Source: an uncultured Cellulomonas sp. (GTDB lineage Bacteria > Actinomycetota > Actinomycetes > Actinomycetales > Cellulomonadaceae). Taken from it: a DNA stretch of 64,000 bases. The notes beneath the pieces were generated by a model that worked only from the letters and a program-made list of their open reading frames with translations, did not search any database and was not told the origin of the DNA. Location of the stretch: assembly GCF_947494015.1 (NCBI RefSeq), contig NZ_CANLTL010000001.1:62001-126000 (forward strand), given 5' to 3'. Below, piece after piece: positions 27,078 through 36,194 of the stretch; the stretch's first letter is position 1; each line of letters opens with the position of its first letter. The position numbers and the translations under genes are program-made.

Positions 27078-28040
27078 GTGCGCGTGCCCACCGAGCCCCC
27101 CGAGCCGCCCGTCCCGTCCTGCCCGGCCGTGCCCGTGGCCGACGACGCGGGGGCACCCGCGGCCGACCTCGTCCCCCGGACCGTGGCCTGGTTCGCCGAG
27201 CATCGGCGTGACCTGCCCTGGCGTGCGCCGGACCGCACGCCGTGGGGCGTCCTGGTCAGCGAGGTCATGCTGCAGCAGACCCCGGCAGCACGCGTCGCGC
27301 CGGTGTGGACCCGATGGATGGAGCGGTGGCCGAGCCCGCGTGACCTGGGGCAGGCCCCCACCGCGGAGGTGCTGCGGGCCTGGGGCCGGCTGGGGTACCC
27401 CCGCCGTGCCCTGCGCCTGCAGGAGTGCGCGCGCGCGGTGGTGGACCGTCACCGCGGCGTCGTCCCTGGGGACGAGGGGGCGCTGCGGGCGCTGCCCGGG
27501 GTGGGCAGCTACACCGCCGCCGCCGTGGTCGCGTTCGCCCACGGCGGCCGCTCGGTGGTCCTGGACACCAACGTGCGCCGGGTGGTCGCGCGCGTCGTCG
27601 GCGGGCACGCGCTGCCCCCGCCGTCCCAGACCGCCGCCGAGGTGCGCCAGGCGACCGCGCTCGTGCCCGCCGCCGCAGCGGACGCGGCCGCGTGGGCCGC
27701 GGCGTCGATGGAGCTCGGGGCGGTGGTGTGCACGGCACGGTCACCGCGGTGCACCGACTGCCCGGTGGCCGACCTGTGCCGGTGGCGGGCCGCCGGCTAC
27801 CCCGGGGACCAGCATGCCGACCGGCGACGCAGCCAGGGCTGGGTCGGCACCGACCGGCAGGTCCGGGGCCGCGTCATGCACGCCCTGCGGGACGCCACCG
27901 GCCCGCTCCCCCTGACCGCCGTCGCGGACCTGTGGCCCGACGCCGGGCAGCTGCAGCGCTGCGTCGACGGGCTCGTCGCCGACGGCCTGGTGCAGCGGGT
28001 GGGTGCCGGCGAGGACCCGGCACTGCGCCTGCCCGGCTGA
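27078..28040 (+). CDS. mutY: A/G-specific adenine DNA glycosylase
   Basis: 320 residues. Removes adenine mispaired with 8-oxoguanine. Helix-hairpin-helix ALRALPGVGSYTAAAVVAFA with the catalytic Asp in VVLDTNVRRV; VSEVMLQQTPAARV is the MutY substrate loop. The iron-sulfur ligands are complete: CTARSPRCTDCPVADLC is C-x6-C-x2-C-x5-C. The C-terminal region (RVMHALRDATG onward) is a short winged-helix-like end and no NUDIX-like domain is present, as in other actinobacterial MutY proteins. The start is uncertain between GTG 27078 and GTG 27084; an ATG at 27076 is out of frame. Confidence 0.93.
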   Translation: MRVPTEPPEPPVPSCPAVPVADDAGAPAADLVPRTVAWFAEHRRDLPWRAPDRTPWGVLVSEVMLQQTPAARVAPVWTRWMERWPSPRDLGQAPTAEVLRAWGRLGYPRRALRLQECARAVVDRHRGVVPGDEGALRALPGVGSYTAAAVVAFAHGGRSVVLDTNVRRVVARVVGGHALPPPSQTAAEVRQATALVPAAAADAAAWAAASMELGAVVCTARSPRCTDCPVADLCRWRAAGYPGDQHADRRRSQGWVGTDRQVRGRVMHALRDATGPLPLTAVADLWPDAGQLQRCVDGLVADGLVQRVGAGEDPALRLPG

Positions 28041-28079
28041 GCTCCCGCCGCTGGGCCAGGGCCCGCCCTGCCCAGCCCC

Positions 28080-28103
28080 GCCCGTGGCCTGACAGGCACG
28101 GGC
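28080..28103. terminator. Hairpin between convergent mutY and argA
   Basis: GCCCGTG(G)CC pairs with GGCACGGGC around TGACA, with one bulged G, in the 82-base convergent gap. Confidence 0.5.
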
Positions 28104-28122
28104 CGGGTCCGCCCCGCGCCCG

Positions 28123-28635
28123 TCAGTCGATCTCGATCAGCATCCGGGTGTTGCCCAGGGTGTTCGGCTTGACCCTGGCCAGGTCCAGGAACTCCGCGAC
28201 GCCGTCGTCGTGCGACCGGAGCAGCTCGGCGTAGACCTCCGGGGCCACCGGGGTGCCGTCGATGGCCCGGAACCCGTGGGACGTGAAGAACTCGACCTCG
28301 AAGGTCAGGCAGAACAGCCGCCGCAGGCCCATCGCGCGGGCCCGGTCGACCAGGGCGTCCAGCAGCGCGTGCCCCACCCCGCGCCGCCGCCACAGCGGCG
28401 AGACCGCCAGCGTGCGGATCTCGGCCAGGTCGTCCCACATCACGTGCAGGGCGCCGCACCCGACGACCTCGCCGGCCTCGTCCTGCGCGACGACGAACTC
28501 CTGGACCGACTCGTAGTAGCCGACCAGCTCCTTGGCCAGCAGGATCCGCTCGGTGGCGTAGGGGGCGACCAGGTCCCGGATCGCGCGCACGTCGGCGGGT
28601 ACGGCGGGGCGCACGGTCAGGGAGGTCCGGGTCAC
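28123..28635 (-). CDS. argA: N-acetylglutamate synthase, short GNAT type
   Basis: 170 residues. Acetylates glutamate at the first step of arginine synthesis. The chain is very like mycobacterial ArgA (Rv2747): LAKELVGYYESVQEFVVAQD, EVVGCGALHVMWDDLAEIRT, acetyl-CoA loop RRRGVGHALLD, FCLTFEVEFFTSHGF, and the end VAEFLDLARVKPNTLGN. GTG 28635 is chosen for length and because the upstream frame is low-complexity. Its start lies 4 bases after the stop of the SorC-type regulator, which suggests one transcript for two unrelated jobs. Confidence 0.92.
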   Translation of the reverse strand: MTRTSLTVRPAVPADVRAIRDLVAPYATERILLAKELVGYYESVQEFVVAQDEAGEVVGCGALHVMWDDLAEIRTLAVSPLWRRRGVGHALLDALVDRARAMGLRRLFCLTFEVEFFTSHGFRAIDGTPVAPEVYAELLRSHDDGVAEFLDLARVKPNTLGNTRMLIEID

Positions 28636-28639
28636 GGCT

Positions 28640-29683
28640 TCACCGTATCGGCGCCCGCCCGACGGCGGCCGTGGCACCGGTCCCCGTCGAGCCCGACCGG
28701 CGGCCGCCGTCCGCACCCCCGTACCCCGGACCGGCGACGTCGAGCAGGCGCTGCGCGGTGAGCTCGTCGATGACCAGGTCCGTCACGACGCCGGACCGCA
28801 GCGCCGCGAGCAGGGGGACGGCCTTGTTGTCCCCCGACACCACGCACACCCGGCGCGGGACGCGGTGCAGCTCGGCGGGCGTCGGGCCGGTGGCCCGGGC
28901 GTTGAGGGCGACGTCGAGGTAGCTGCCGTCGGCCCGTAGGAACACCGTGCACACGTCGCCGACGACGCCCTCCCCGTGCAGCATCTCGATGTCGGCGTCG
29001 TCGAGGTAGCCGGCGGAGTACACGTGGCTCGGGACCGCCCCGGCGACCGCCCCGACGGAGAACAGCGCGATGTCTGCACGTCGTTGCACGTCCAGCACGC
29101 GGCGCACCGACCGCTCGCGCCACATGGCCGCCTTGGTGTCCGGGAAGTCGAAGAACGCCGGGACCGGGAAGTGGTGCACCGCGGCGTCGAACGCCGAGCC
29201 GAAGCTGGAGATCAGGTCGCTCGCGTACTCGATGCCGCTGGTGCGGGTGTTCGCGGCCCCGTTGAGCTGGACCACGGCGCTGCCCCGGGTCGGCTTGTGG
29301 ACCAGGTGCCGGCTCACCGCGGCGAGCGTCGTCCCCCACGCGATGCCCATCACCATGTCGGAGTCGAACCACGACGCGAGCAGCTTGGCGGACGTGACCG
29401 CGACCTGGTCGAGGCGGTCGATCTGCGCGGCGGAGTCGGGGACGGGCACCACGTACGCCGCGACGCCGAACCGCGTGCCGAGCGTGTGGCCGAGCCCGGG
29501 CGCGCGCGTGCTCGCCGGCCGCAGCGTGATCTCCACCAGTCCGGTCTCCCGGGCCCGCTTGATCAGTCGCGACACCGTCGACCGTGAGGTCTGCAGCTGT
29601 CGCGCGATGACCTCCATCTTCATGTCCTGCAGGTAGTACATCGACGCCGCCCGCAGGACGTCCTGCTCGCGCTCCTCGGCCAT
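28640..29683 (-). CDS. SorC/DeoR-type sugar-binding transcriptional regulator
   Basis: 347 residues. Winged HTH at about 10-55 (DMKMEVIARQLQTSRSTVSR) and a sugar-phosphate-binding SorC domain (VMGIAWGTTLAAV, VVQLNGAANTRTSGIEYASD, FDFPDTKAAM, ALFSVGAV, RRVCVVSGDNKAVPLLAALR). Start ATG 29683. It is divergent from glpD with a perfect 16-bp palindrome between the starts, so it is probably the glycerol regulator here, a job done by DeoR-type GlpR in many bacteria. Effector likely glycerol 3-phosphate or dihydroxyacetone phosphate (inference). The Gly-rich C-terminal 30 residues are variable tail. Confidence 0.88.
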   Translation of the reverse strand: MAEEREQDVLRAASMYYLQDMKMEVIARQLQTSRSTVSRLIKRARETGLVEITLRPASTRAPGLGHTLGTRFGVAAYVVPVPDSAAQIDRLDQVAVTSAKLLASWFDSDMVMGIAWGTTLAAVSRHLVHKPTRGSAVVQLNGAANTRTSGIEYASDLISSFGSAFDAAVHHFPVPAFFDFPDTKAAMWRERSVRRVLDVQRRADIALFSVGAVAGAVPSHVYSAGYLDDADIEMLHGEGVVGDVCTVFLRADGSYLDVALNARATGPTPAELHRVPRRVCVVSGDNKAVPLLAALRSGVVTDLVIDELTAQRLLDVAGPGYGGADGGRRSGSTGTGATAAVGRAPIR

Positions 29684-29700
29684 GTCCACCCCTTCGTGGT

Positions 29701-29716
29701 GTGCACATATGTGCAC
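29701..29716. promoter_or_regulatory. Operator palindrome between the SorC regulator and glpD
   Basis: GTGCACATATGTGCAC, a perfect 16-bp palindrome, lies 18 bases before the regulator start and about 126 bases before glpD. Likely operator for autoregulation and control of glpD. Confidence 0.7.
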
Positions 29717-29842
29717 GGTGCTTGCGCGTCCGTTCGCGGAGTGAGAAGCATAGGGGCTGCATGCGGGACATTCCGGACAACGGGGGTCGGGAGGCACGTG
29801 TGCGCAGCGGGACCCGACCGGGTCGCGCAGAGGGAGGACACG

Positions 29843-31594
29843 GTGAAGACAGCGGCACTGACGGCGCACGCACGCAGCTCGGCCCTGACGGAGCTCGAGG
29901 CGAGCACCACCTCGGGCCACGAGCTCGACGTCCTGGTGATCGGTGGCGGGGTGACCGGCGCGGGCATCGCGCTCGACGGCGTCACCCGTGGCCTGAAGGT
30001 CGGGATCGTCGAGGCGCAGGACTGGGCCAGCGGCACCTCGAGCCGGTCCAGCAAGCTCGTCCACGGTGGCCTGCGGTACCTGCAGATGCTGGACTTCCAC
30101 CTCGTGCGGGAGGCGCTCACCGAGCGCGACCTGCTCATCACCCGCCTCGCGCCGCACCTCGTGCGGCCGGTGTCGTTCCTGTACCCGCTCGAGCACCGCA
30201 TGTGGGAGCGGGCGTACGTCGGTGCCGGGGTCGCGCTGTACGACACGCTGGCCAGCGTCAACGGCCGCCGTCGAGCGCTGCCGATCCACCGGCACGTGAC
30301 CCGTCGCGGCCTGGAGAAGCTCTTCCCCGACCTGCGCCATGACGCGGCGATCGGGGCGGTGCGCTACTGGGACGCGAGCGTCGACGACGCACGGCTCGTC
30401 TCGACCCTGGTCCGCACGGCCGTCTCCTACGGGGCGCACGCCGCCTCGCGCACGCAGGTGGTCGCGATGACCACGACCGAGGGCGGCACGGTCACCGGTG
30501 CGACGGTCACCGACCTGGAGACCGGCCGCACGTTCGACGTCCGCGCACGCCACGTCATCAACGCGACCGGCGTGTGGACCGAGGAGACCGAGTCCCTGGC
30601 CGGGACCGACGGCGGCCTGCGCGTCCTGGCGTCCAAGGGCATCCACATCGTCGTCCCGCGGGACCGGATCGCCGGTGACGTCGGCCTGATCCTGCAGACC
30701 GAGAAGAGCGTGCTGTTCATCATCCCGTGGTCCCGCTACTGGGTGATCGGCACGACCGACACCGCCTGGCACGAGGACCTGGTGCACCCGGTGGCCAACG
30801 CCGCCGACGTCGACTACGTCATCGACCACGCCAACACGGTGCTGTCCCGCCCGATCAGCCGGGAGGACGTCATCGGGACGTGGGCCGGCCTGCGCCCGCT
30901 GCTCCAGCCCGGGACCAAGGAGGGCACGTCGTCGGCGAAGGTGTCGCGCGAGCACACGACCGCCTCACCGACGCCCGGCCTGACCGTCATCGCCGGCGGC
31001 AAGCTGACCACGTACCGGGTGATGGCCAAGGACGCGATCGACTTCGCGATCGGCGGGCGCGCGCACACCCTGCCGTCCATCACCGACACGATCCCGCTCG
31101 CCGGGGCGGAGGGGCTGCAGGTCCTCCAGCGGCAGGCGCCCACGATCGCGCGGCGCTACGGGTGGTCACGCGCCATGCTCGACCACCTGCTGCACCGGTA
31201 CGGCTCCATGCTCCCCGAGCTCCTGGAGATGGTCGACGCCGACCCGGGCCTGGGTGAGCGGCTGGCCGGCGCCCCCGCGTACCTGCGGGTCGAGATCGCC
31301 TACGCGGTCACCCACGAGGGCGCCCTCCACCTCGACGACGTCTTCCTCCACCGGACCCGCCTGAACTACGAGCAGGCGGACCGAGGGTTGGGCGCCATCG
31401 AGGAGATCGCGGACATCGTGGCGCCGCTGCTCGGCTGGGACGCGTCGACCCGTGCGGAGGAGGTCGCCGCCTACACCGCACGCGCGGAGGCGGAGGCGGC
31501 CGCCGAGCTGGCACCGGACGACGAGGCCGCCCAGCGCGTGCGGCACGGCGCCCCGGACATCACCCCGCTGCGCGAGCTGACCCGCGCCGACTGA
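29843..31594 (+). CDS. glpD: Glycerol-3-phosphate dehydrogenase, FAD-dependent
   Basis: 583 residues. Oxidises sn-glycerol 3-phosphate to DHAP at the membrane with transfer of electrons to quinone. FAD motif VIGGGVTGAGIALDGVTRG (about residue 30), SSRSSKLVHGGLRYL, conserved ATGVWTEE and the C-terminal domain with TYRVMAKDAIDFA and ELTRAD end. GTG 29843 follows AGGGAGGA. A 12-bp hairpin separates it from glpF, but the three glp genes probably act as one unit: uptake (GlpF), phosphorylation (GlpK), oxidation (GlpD). Confidence 0.95.
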   Translation: MKTAALTAHARSSALTELEASTTSGHELDVLVIGGGVTGAGIALDGVTRGLKVGIVEAQDWASGTSSRSSKLVHGGLRYLQMLDFHLVREALTERDLLITRLAPHLVRPVSFLYPLEHRMWERAYVGAGVALYDTLASVNGRRRALPIHRHVTRRGLEKLFPDLRHDAAIGAVRYWDASVDDARLVSTLVRTAVSYGAHAASRTQVVAMTTTEGGTVTGATVTDLETGRTFDVRARHVINATGVWTEETESLAGTDGGLRVLASKGIHIVVPRDRIAGDVGLILQTEKSVLFIIPWSRYWVIGTTDTAWHEDLVHPVANAADVDYVIDHANTVLSRPISREDVIGTWAGLRPLLQPGTKEGTSSAKVSREHTTASPTPGLTVIAGGKLTTYRVMAKDAIDFAIGGRAHTLPSITDTIPLAGAEGLQVLQRQAPTIARRYGWSRAMLDHLLHRYGSMLPELLEMVDADPGLGERLAGAPAYLRVEIAYAVTHEGALHLDDVFLHRTRLNYEQADRGLGAIEEIADIVAPLLGWDASTRAEEVAAYTARAEAEAAAELAPDDEAAQRVRHGAPDITPLRELTRAD

Positions 31595-31597
31595 GCT

Positions 31598-31625
31598 CCG
31601 CCGGTGCCCGCATGGGCACCGGCGG
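31598..31625 (+). terminator. Hairpin between glpD and glpF
   Basis: Perfect 12-base arms (31598-31609, 31614-31625) with loop GCAT, starting 3 bases after the glpD stop. Terminator or partial attenuator. Confidence 0.6.
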
Positions 31626-31697
31626 TCCCGCGCCGCGGCCCCTGCCGGCGGCGCGGACGTGACAAGGACGTCCCGTCAACACACCTGAGAGGTCAAC

Positions 31698-32420
31698 GTG
31701 GGAGAAGTCTTTCTTTCCGAGGTCATCGGCACGGGGCTGCTGCTCCTGCTCGGTGCCGGCGTGGTGGCCAACGTCATCCTGCCGAAGACCAAGGGCTTCG
31801 GCGGCGGCTGGCTGCTGATCAACTTCGGCTGGGGCCTGGCGGTGTTCGTCGGTGTCTTCGCCGCCTACCGTTCCGGGGCTCACCTGAACCCGGCCGTCAC
31901 CCTGGGCCTGCTCGCCAACGGCGCCGCCGAGTACGCCCCGGGGGTCGAGGTGACGGTGACGTCGACCCTGGTGTACCTGGCAGCCGAACTCGTCGGCGCC
32001 TTCCTCGGCGCCGTGCTGGCGTTCCTGTGCTACAAGAACCACTTCGACGAGCCGGCCGACCCGGCGGTCAAGCTGGGCGTCTTCTCGACCGGCCCCGAGA
32101 TCAGGTCGTACGGCTGGAACTTCCTCACCGAGCTCGTCGGCACGTTCGTGCTCGTGTACATCATCCTGCAGTTCGGCAACACGCCGAGCGGGCTCGGCCC
32201 GCTCGCCGTGGCTCTGCTCGTGGTCGCCATCGGCGCGAGCCTCGGTGGCCCGACCGGGTACGCCATCAACCCGGCCCGTGACCTCGGCCCCCGCATCGCG
32301 CACGCCGTGCTGCCCATCAAGGGCAAGGGGTCGAGCGACTGGGCCTACTCCTGGGTGCCGATCCTCGGGCCGATCGCCGGCGGCATGCTCGCCGGCTGGG
32401 TCGCGGCGCTGATCGACTGA
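31698..32420 (+). CDS. glpF: Glycerol uptake facilitator (aquaglyceroporin)
   Basis: 240 residues with six membrane segments. Both aquaporin NPA boxes are intact: [11 protein letters not shown] and [11 protein letters not shown]. The Asp after the second NPA (NPARD) is the mark of the glycerol-conducting branch. GTG 31698 ([13 protein letters not shown]) follows a GAGAGG ribosome site. Passes glycerol by diffusion; GlpK, 112 bases downstream, traps it. Confidence 0.94.
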   Translation: MGEVFLSEVIGTGLLLLLGAGVVANVILPKTKGFGGGWLLINFGWGLAVFVGVFAAYRSGAHLNPAVTLGLLANGAAEYAPGVEVTVTSTLVYLAAELVGAFLGAVLAFLCYKNHFDEPADPAVKLGVFSTGPEIRSYGWNFLTELVGTFVLVYIILQFGNTPSGLGPLAVALLVVAIGASLGGPTGYAINPARDLGPRIAHAVLPIKGKGSSDWAYSWVPILGPIAGGMLAGWVAALID

Positions 32421-32432
32421 CCTGACCGAGCT

Positions 32433-32458
32433 CGCCCGTCGCCCGAGGCCGGCGGGCG
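32433..32458 (+). terminator. Small hairpin between glpF and glpK
   Basis: Nine-base arms with one G-U wobble and loop CCCGAGGC. Weak; may only affect message stability. Confidence 0.4.
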
Positions 32459-32532
32459 CCGCTGCCACCCACCTTCCGCCTCCCGCCGCCGACCCGGCGG
32501 CACCCTCAATGATGAGAAAGGCCCCCATCCCC

Positions 32533-34050
32533 ATGGCTGACTACGTCCTCGCGATCGATCAGGGCACCACCAGCACGCGCGCCATCGTCTTCGACCACTC
32601 CGGCTCCATCGTGGAGTCCGGCCAGCTCGAGCACGAGCAGATCTTCCCCAAGGCCGGCTGGGTCGAGCACGACGCGGCCGAGATCTGGCGCAACACCCGG
32701 GAGGTGGTCGGGCTCGCGCTGACCCGTGCCAACCTCAGCCACCGTGACATCGTCGCGGTGGGCATCACCAACCAGCGCGAGACCGCGGTCGTGTGGGACA
32801 AGACCACGGGCGCGCCGGTCTACAACGCGATCGTGTGGCAGGACACCCGCACGCAGAAGATCTGCGACGAGCTGGCCGCACTGGGCGGTGGGGCGGACCG
32901 GTACAAGGACCGGGTCGGCCTGCCGTTGGCCACGTACTTCTCGGGCCCCAAGGTGAAGTGGGTCCTGGACAACGTCGACGGCGCCCGGGAGAAGGCCGAG
33001 CGCGGCGACCTGCTGTTCGGCAACACCGACTCGTGGTTGCTGTGGAACATGACCGGCGGCACCGACGGCGGCATCCACGTCACCGAGCCCACCAACGCCT
33101 CGCGGACGATGCTGATGAACCTCGACACGCTGTCGTGGAACGAGGAGATCGCGGGCGAGATGGGCATCCCGATGTCGATGCTGCCCGAGATCCGGTCCTC
33201 CTCGGAGGTGTACGGCAAGGGCCGCGAGGGCGGGATGGTCCCCGGGGTGCCGATCGCCGGGATCCTCGGCGACCAGCAGGCCGCGACGTTCGGGCAGGCG
33301 TGCTTCGAGGTGGGCACCGCGAAGAACACCTACGGCACCGGCAACTTCATGCTGCTCAACACGGGTACCGAGCCGATCCCGTCCAAGAACGGGCTGCTGA
33401 CCACGGTCTGCTACAAGATCGGCGATCAGCCGACCGTGTACGCGCTGGAGGGGTCGATCGCGGTGTCGGGGTCGCTCGTGCAGTGGCTGCGCGACAACCT
33501 GGGGATGATCAGCTCGGCGCCGGAGATCGAGCGGCTGGCCGCGACGGTGGAGGACAACGGTGGGGCGTACTTCGTGCCGGCGTTCTCCGGTCTGTTCGCG
33601 CCGTACTGGCGCTCGGACGCACGAGGGGCGCTGGTGGGGCTGACCCGGTACGTCAACAAGGGTCACATCGCCCGGGCGGTGCTCGAGGCGACGGCGTTCC
33701 AGACCCGCGAGGTGCTGGACGCGATGAACGCCGACTCCGGCGTCGACCTGACCGAGCTCAAGGTCGACGGCGGCATGGTCGTCAACGAGACGCTCATGCA
33801 GTTCCAGGCCGACATCCTCGGCGTGCCGGTGATCCGCCCCCAGGTCGCCGAGACCACGGCGCTCGGCGCCGCCTACGCGGCCGGGATCGCCGTCGGGTTC
33901 TGGAACGGCGAGCAGGACGTCATCGACAACTGGGCCGAGGACAAGCGCTGGGAGCCGGCGATGGACGAGGACGAGCGGGCCCGCCAGTACCGCCTGTGGA
34001 AGAAGGCCGTCACCAAGACCTTCGACTGGGTGGACGACGACGTGAGGTAG
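32533..34050 (+). CDS. glpK: Glycerol kinase
   Basis: 505 residues, the usual length. Makes sn-glycerol 3-phosphate from glycerol and ATP. The opening [17 protein letters not shown] is the FGGY glycerol kinase signature; [20 protein letters not shown] and [11 protein letters not shown] are also conserved. Two ATGs lie 24 and 21 bases upstream in frame (MMRKAPIP); the start at 32533 is chosen because homologues begin there and a GAAAGG site lies 11 bases upstream. Followed by a long two-way terminator. Confidence 0.96.
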   Translation: MADYVLAIDQGTTSTRAIVFDHSGSIVESGQLEHEQIFPKAGWVEHDAAEIWRNTREVVGLALTRANLSHRDIVAVGITNQRETAVVWDKTTGAPVYNAIVWQDTRTQKICDELAALGGGADRYKDRVGLPLATYFSGPKVKWVLDNVDGAREKAERGDLLFGNTDSWLLWNMTGGTDGGIHVTEPTNASRTMLMNLDTLSWNEEIAGEMGIPMSMLPEIRSSSEVYGKGREGGMVPGVPIAGILGDQQAATFGQACFEVGTAKNTYGTGNFMLLNTGTEPIPSKNGLLTTVCYKIGDQPTVYALEGSIAVSGSLVQWLRDNLGMISSAPEIERLAATVEDNGGAYFVPAFSGLFAPYWRSDARGALVGLTRYVNKGHIARAVLEATAFQTREVLDAMNADSGVDLTELKVDGGMVVNETLMQFQADILGVPVIRPQVAETTALGAAYAAGIAVGFWNGEQDVIDNWAEDKRWEPAMDEDERARQYRLWKKAVTKTFDWVDDDVR

Positions 34051-34088
34051 TCCCCACCCGCACCGCCCCACCCCACCCCACCACCACC

Positions 34089-34149
34089 GCCGAGTGCGAC
34101 GTTTTCGCCCCTTCGAGGTCCTCGAAGGGGCGAGAACGTCGCACTCGGC
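34089..34149. terminator. Long near-perfect palindrome between glpK and the SDR gene
   Basis: 29-base arms (34089-34117, 34121-34149) pair with one G-U wobble around loop GTC. It sits in the convergent gap, so it can stop transcription from both sides. The length is unusual for a terminator, and it may be a member of a dispersed palindromic repeat family. Confidence 0.75.
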
Positions 34150-34165
34150 GGGTCTGTGGGGCAGG

Positions 34166-34921
34166 TCAGCGGAGCCAGGCGCCGCCGTTGACGTCGATGA
34201 CCGCGCCGTTGGTGAAGCCGGCCTGCTCCGAGGCCAGGTACACGGCGGCTGCGGCCACGTCCGCGGGCACGCCGGGGCGGCCGACCGGGATGCCCGCGAT
34301 CGCCGCGCGCTGGGCGTCCTGCGGCGTGAACGTCTCCTGGAACGGCGTGTCGCCGATGAAGCCGGGCGCGACGGAGTTGGCGGTGATCCGGCGCGGGCCG
34401 AGCTCCTTGGCCAGCGCACGGGTCAGACCGTCCATGCCGGCCTTGGCCGCCGCGTACGCCGCCGCACCCGGTCCCCCGCCGTTCTGACCGGCCTGGGAGC
34501 TGATCGAGATGATCCGGCCACCGTCGGGCATGTGGCGCAGGACGGAGCGCGTCACCAAGAACATGCTGGTGAGGTTGACGTCCAGGACGGCGTGCCAGTG
34601 CTCGTCGGTCATCTCGGTGACCGAGCGCCTGCCGACGAGCCCGCCGGCGTTGTTGACCAGGACGTCGATCCCGCCGCCCAGCGCCTCGGCGGCGTGCGCG
34701 ACCACGCGGTCCACGTCCGCGCTGTCCGTGGCGTCCATCGGGAGGGCGACGGCGGTGCGTCCGAGCGCCGTGAGCTCCGCGACCACCGGCCCGCCGTCGT
34801 GCGTGCGGTAGGTGATCGCCACGTCGGCGCCGGCACGGGCCAGCTCCAGCGCGACGGAGCGGCCGATGCCGGTCCCGGCGCCGGTGACGAACGCGCGCGT
34901 GCCGGTCAGGTCGAACGTCAT
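34166..34921 (-). CDS. SDR oxidoreductase, KduD-like
   Basis: 251 residues, classical short-chain dehydrogenase. NAD(P) loop TGAGTGIG (about 14), NNAG at the cofactor sheet, catalytic Ser in SISSQAG and YxxxK in AAYAAAKAG, end IDVNGGAWLR. It lies 47 bases after kdgK in the KDG operon, so a 2-keto-3-deoxygluconate-related dehydrogenase (KduD type) or another uronate-side reductase is likely. The sequence alone does not fix the substrate. Confidence 0.82.
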   Translation of the reverse strand: MTFDLTGTRAFVTGAGTGIGRSVALELARAGADVAITYRTHDGGPVVAELTALGRTAVALPMDATDSADVDRVVAHAAEALGGGIDVLVNNAGGLVGRRSVTEMTDEHWHAVLDVNLTSMFLVTRSVLRHMPDGGRIISISSQAGQNGGGPGAAAYAAAKAGMDGLTRALAKELGPRRITANSVAPGFIGDTPFQETFTPQDAQRAAIAGIPVGRPGVPADVAAAAVYLASEQAGFTNGAVIDVNGGAWLR

Positions 34922-34968
34922 GGCTCTCCTCGCAGGTCGGGTCGTGCCGGTCCGGGTGGGCCGATGGC

Positions 34969-36084
34969 TCAGCGGTCGACGCGCGCCCCGCCGCCACCGG
35001 CGAGCTTGAGCACCTCGGCCTTGGTCACCATGGTGGTGTCACCCGGCGTGGTCATCGCCAGCGCGCCGTGGGCGGCGCCGTACTCGACCGCCGTCTGCAG
35101 CGACTGGCCGTCAAGCAGGCCGTAGATCAGGCCGGACGCGAACGAGTCACCGCCACCGACGCGGTCCATGATCTCCAGCCGCTCGCGGTGGGTGGACTGG
35201 ACCACGCCGGTCTCGCGCGACCAGGCGATGGCGCCCCAGTCGTTGACGCTCGCGGAGTGGACCGTTCGCATGGTGGTCCCGATGACCTGGAAGTTGGGGT
35301 ACGCGGCGGCGGCGGTCTCGATCATCGCGGCGAACTTGTCCACCTCCAGCGCGGAGAGGTTCTCGTCGACGCCCTCGACCTCGAACCCGAGGGACGCGGT
35401 GAAGTCCTCCTCGTTGCCGATCATCACGTCGATGTGCTTCGCGATCTCCTTGTTGACCTCCTGCGCCTTGGCCTGGCCGCCGATCGCCTTCCACAGGCTC
35501 GGCCGGTAGTTCAGGTCGTAGGAGACGACGGTCCCGTGCCGCTTCGCCGCCGTGACGGCCTCGATGACCGTCTCGGCAGCGGTCTCGCTGAGCGCTGCGA
35601 AGATGCCCCCGGTGTGCAGCCAGCGCACGCCCAGCTCACCGAACAGGTGGTCCCAGTCGACGTCGCCGGGCGTGAGCTGCGACGCGGCGGTGTTGCCGCG
35701 GTCGGACACGCCGACGGCGCCGCGCACGCCGAAGCCGCGCTCGGTGAAGTTCAGGCCGTTGCGCACGCCGCGGCCGATGCCGTCGTACGGCACCCACCGG
35801 ATGAACTGGGTGTCGAGCCCGCCGGTCATGATGAAGTCCTCGACCAGGCGGCCGATCTCGTTGTCCGCGAGCGCGGTGACGATCGCGCCGCGCAGGCCGA
35901 AGGCACGGCGCAGGCCGCGGGTCACGTTGTACTCGCCGCCCCCCTCCCAGGCCTTGAACTGGCGGGCGGTGCGGATGCGGCCCTCCCCCGGGTCGAGGCG
36001 GAGCATGACCTCGCCCAGCGAGACCGCGTCGTAGCGGCACTCCTCGGCGGGCCGGATGGTCAGGGCGGTGGTCGGCTCGGTCAT
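34969..36084 (-). CDS. kdgK: 2-keto-3-deoxygluconate kinase (PfkB family)
   Basis: 371 residues. Phosphorylates KDG to KDPG, the point where glucuronate and galacturonate routes join. The N-terminus has SLGEVMLRLDPGEGRI, the middle VVSYDLNYRPSLW and GNEEDF, and the catalytic PfkB box reads DRVGGGDSFASGL, a form seen in KdgK proteins (GG in place of GA). Flanked by eda upstream and the SDR downstream on the same strand. ATG 36084 follows a purine-rich GAGGACC site. Confidence 0.9.
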   Translation of the reverse strand: MTEPTTALTIRPAEECRYDAVSLGEVMLRLDPGEGRIRTARQFKAWEGGGEYNVTRGLRRAFGLRGAIVTALADNEIGRLVEDFIMTGGLDTQFIRWVPYDGIGRGVRNGLNFTERGFGVRGAVGVSDRGNTAASQLTPGDVDWDHLFGELGVRWLHTGGIFAALSETAAETVIEAVTAAKRHGTVVSYDLNYRPSLWKAIGGQAKAQEVNKEIAKHIDVMIGNEEDFTASLGFEVEGVDENLSALEVDKFAAMIETAAAAYPNFQVIGTTMRTVHSASVNDWGAIAWSRETGVVQSTHRERLEIMDRVGGGDSFASGLIYGLLDGQSLQTAVEYGAAHGALAMTTPGDTTMVTKAEVLKLAGGGGARVDR

Positions 36085-36194
36085 GCGCGGGGTCCTCGCT
36101 GCTCGGCCGGACGGCTGTCCGGTGGGTGCGTGCGGTGGTGTGTGGGGTGCGGTGCTGTGCCCGCGGGCCGGCGCCGGGACGGGCGACGCGGTGC

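Noticed and set aside
34969-36084. KdgK PfkB box with GGGD in place of GAGD as a defect
   Set aside because: DRVGGGDSF is a known form in KDG kinases and the catalytic Asp is kept.
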